A stretch of DNA of 64,000 bases from Siniperca chuatsi (Eukaryota > Chordata > Actinopteri > Centrarchiformes > Sinipercidae): assembly GCF_020085105.1 (NCBI RefSeq), contig NC_058058.1, positions 2,551,587 through 2,615,586 on the forward strand, given 5' to 3'. A model generated the notes under the pieces. That model did no database searches. It saw only the letters and a program-made list of their open reading frames with translations, and was not told the origin of the DNA. This document shows, piece by piece, positions 62,501-64,000 of this stretch. The position numbers and the translations under genes are program-made. How positions within the stretch are numbered: the first letter of the stretch is position 1; each line of letters opens with the position of its first letter.

Positions 62501-64000
62501 GTTTATGTATTGTATCTTGTTTTTATGAGTTTGAAGTTACTTCCAGGGGATGATATGATCTCCTGTAGACTGCAAAACAGACTCCTTGTGTCTCACTGGG
62601 TTTCTCTTTGTTAAATGAATGAATAGAAACGGAAACAAAGAACTAAACACCAAGACGGCAGCAATGTGTTTTCAGTAATACAGCCCTTGTTGTTTCCTTT
62701 CCTAATTTAACAGCTCTCTTTGCAGAAAACGAACAGTCAGACTCTGATTTTGTGTTGTAGGTTTCCGTATCCCTCGGTGTCGGAGATCATGGGCTTGTCT
62801 TCGCAGACAAAGTTCAGCGAGGAGCAGATTAAGGTCTGGTTTTCTGCTCAGAGGCTGAAACACGGAGTCAGCTGGACGCCGGAGGAGGTCGGTGCTTCAC
62901 AAGATGCTTTCACACCACATCACATCCACACCCTGTTTTAGGCTGCAATTTACACTTTTGTACCTCATGTGGCACGCACGTGATGATTTTCTGATTACTG
63001 TGAATGATGGAAAGATGCGTGGAGTCACATTTATTTCCTCATGTGTGGCAAAAAATAAGACTCGTGCAGCCTGCAGGTGACTTTATTTGAAGTGTGATAG
63101 TTTCTGTGTCATTGAGATAGAGGAGAAAGCCTAAAAGATGACGTGATTTTTAGCATTTTTTTTATCTGCACATTTGTTTTTATATCAAGTCATCTTGGCA
63201 TCAGATATAAAGTGTATTCTGAAATATATTTTATGGATCATCCAGTAAAAATAGGATGTGGCTCAGCCTGTAATATCAAAGACCTTCTAACCCCAGAAAG
63301 AGTCCAATTACAGCATGAATTTCTTATTTTGGCTTAATTTAAAAACAAGCAACGCTTTGGAATAATGTGCCTGAAGTTGGCAGACTCACAGTCGTTTATC
63401 AGATCACTTCATAAAAGTCATTTTTATAGACTTCCTGTAATGTAATGATCTCTTTGATTATGTGACCTTTTTTTTTTTAAAGTGGTGCCTTGCTTTCATT
63501 GCTTTTTATCTTATCTCTTCCCAGTTGTTTGGGATTAGTAATAATTTAGTGTCACATGATCCTCATCAGCAGCCAACATGTACAAGACGAGTAACTTAAC
63601 TCTACTTTTTTGAGTTTGTAAATTATATGTACAATCACTTTATTACACAATCAATTGATCCTGGTTCCATTTTATAGTGTTCATAGCACCAGACGTTATT
63701 TTTCTTTTTCCAGAGAGCATCCAGTACTTCTCTCCAGTTATAGACCAGCCCAGCTTTTCATAACCTCTTGATTTATTTGTCTTTCACTCCAGTTAAGATG
63801 AAATTAATGTATTAGTGAACTTCAAGCTTAACAGTCTGCTCTTTGGTCCTTCCCTCGGCAGGTGGAGGAGGCGAGGAGGAAGAAGTTTAACGGCACGGTG
63901 CAGACCGTCCCTCAGACCATCACCGTCATCCCCGCCAACATCGCTGCAGCCACCAACGGCCTGCAGTCCATCTTCCAGACCTGCCAAATCGTCGGTCAGC
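59578..64000 (+). CDS. zhx1: ZHX1: zinc-finger and homeobox protein, cut by window end
   Basis: Exons 59578-59936, 61281-61907, 62761-62887 and 63862-64000+ join in frame to 417 residues, still open at the window edge. The start [13 protein letters not shown] is the ZHX1 N-terminus. Two C2H2 fingers follow ([24 protein letters not shown] region and [20 protein letters not shown]), the second split by the first intron. The block [19 protein letters not shown] and FDGSFVKVE is a ZHX family signature. The first homeodomain spans [12 protein letters not shown] to [16 protein letters not shown]; later homeodomains lie outside the window. ZHX1 is a nuclear repressor that dimerises with ZHX2/ZHX3 and binds NF-YA. 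The coding region is split by at least three introns, whereas mammalian ZHX genes, as I recall, code in a single exon. The last two splice donors include a weak one (gag/gtcggt at 62888). Confidence 0.93.
60546..60884. repeat. Teleost dispersed repeat ('aaggtccagtgtggaggattta') in the first zhx1 intron
   Basis: Starts aaaggtccagtgtggaggat, includes gtggcatctagccgtgaaat and ctccccttccaagcatgaag, and ends ctaaatgttattcactggag. The two ends are imperfect inverted repeats (ccagtgtggaggattta and its diverged complement), as in a MITE. Confidence 0.6.

Overview
The window is vertebrate nuclear DNA, almost certainly from a ray-finned fish, probably a spiny-rayed teleost. Large spliced genes with GT-AG introns sit among fish-type tRNA-derived SINEs, 5'-truncated non-LTR retrotransposons, small inverted-repeat elements and (TG)n/(CA)n tracts. 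The species cannot be named from the sequence. All recognised genes run on the + strand.

Layout. (1) 1-300: decayed LINE 3' end. (2) 1589-6276: five exons of a divergent LIM-homeodomain gene of the Lhx2/Lhx9 group, 5' end not seen. (3) 6277-10120: gene-free DNA with a 31-bp tandem repeat and a SINE. (4) 10125-13095: qrfp, encoding the RFamide neuropeptide precursor, with a TATA-like box, a non-coding first exon and a single coding exon. (5) 13318-14941: a 1.6-kb imperfect palindrome. (6) 15012-24711: a complete MHC class I alpha gene, with two candidate leader exons, the first behind an X-box/Y-box-like promoter. (7) 25425-25707: a relic resembling the atad2 promoter, and a cluster of CACGTG sites. 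(8) 26775-33650: a second, tandem MHC class I gene whose leader exon looks broken. (9) 36128-55843: atad2, 28 coding exons that splice in frame to 1253 codons plus stop. (10) about 57800-64000: zhx1, cut by the window end.

The neighbouring, same-orientation pair atad2-zhx1 matches the arrangement known in human. The MHC class I pair lies between qrfp and this block. The two MHC genes are nearly identical across alpha1, alpha2, alpha3 and the introns between them, but diverged in leader, transmembrane exon, cytoplasmic tail and flanks. With the atad2-promoter relic between them, this points to an older tandem duplication reaching into the atad2 promoter, followed by recent sequence homogenisation (gene conversion) of the ectodomain block. 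A LINE then inserted into copy 2, leaving copy 1 as the empty site.

Functionally the genes are unrelated: developmental transcription (lhx), neuropeptide signalling (qrfp), antigen presentation or MHC-like recognition (two class I genes), and chromatin or transcription control (atad2, zhx1).
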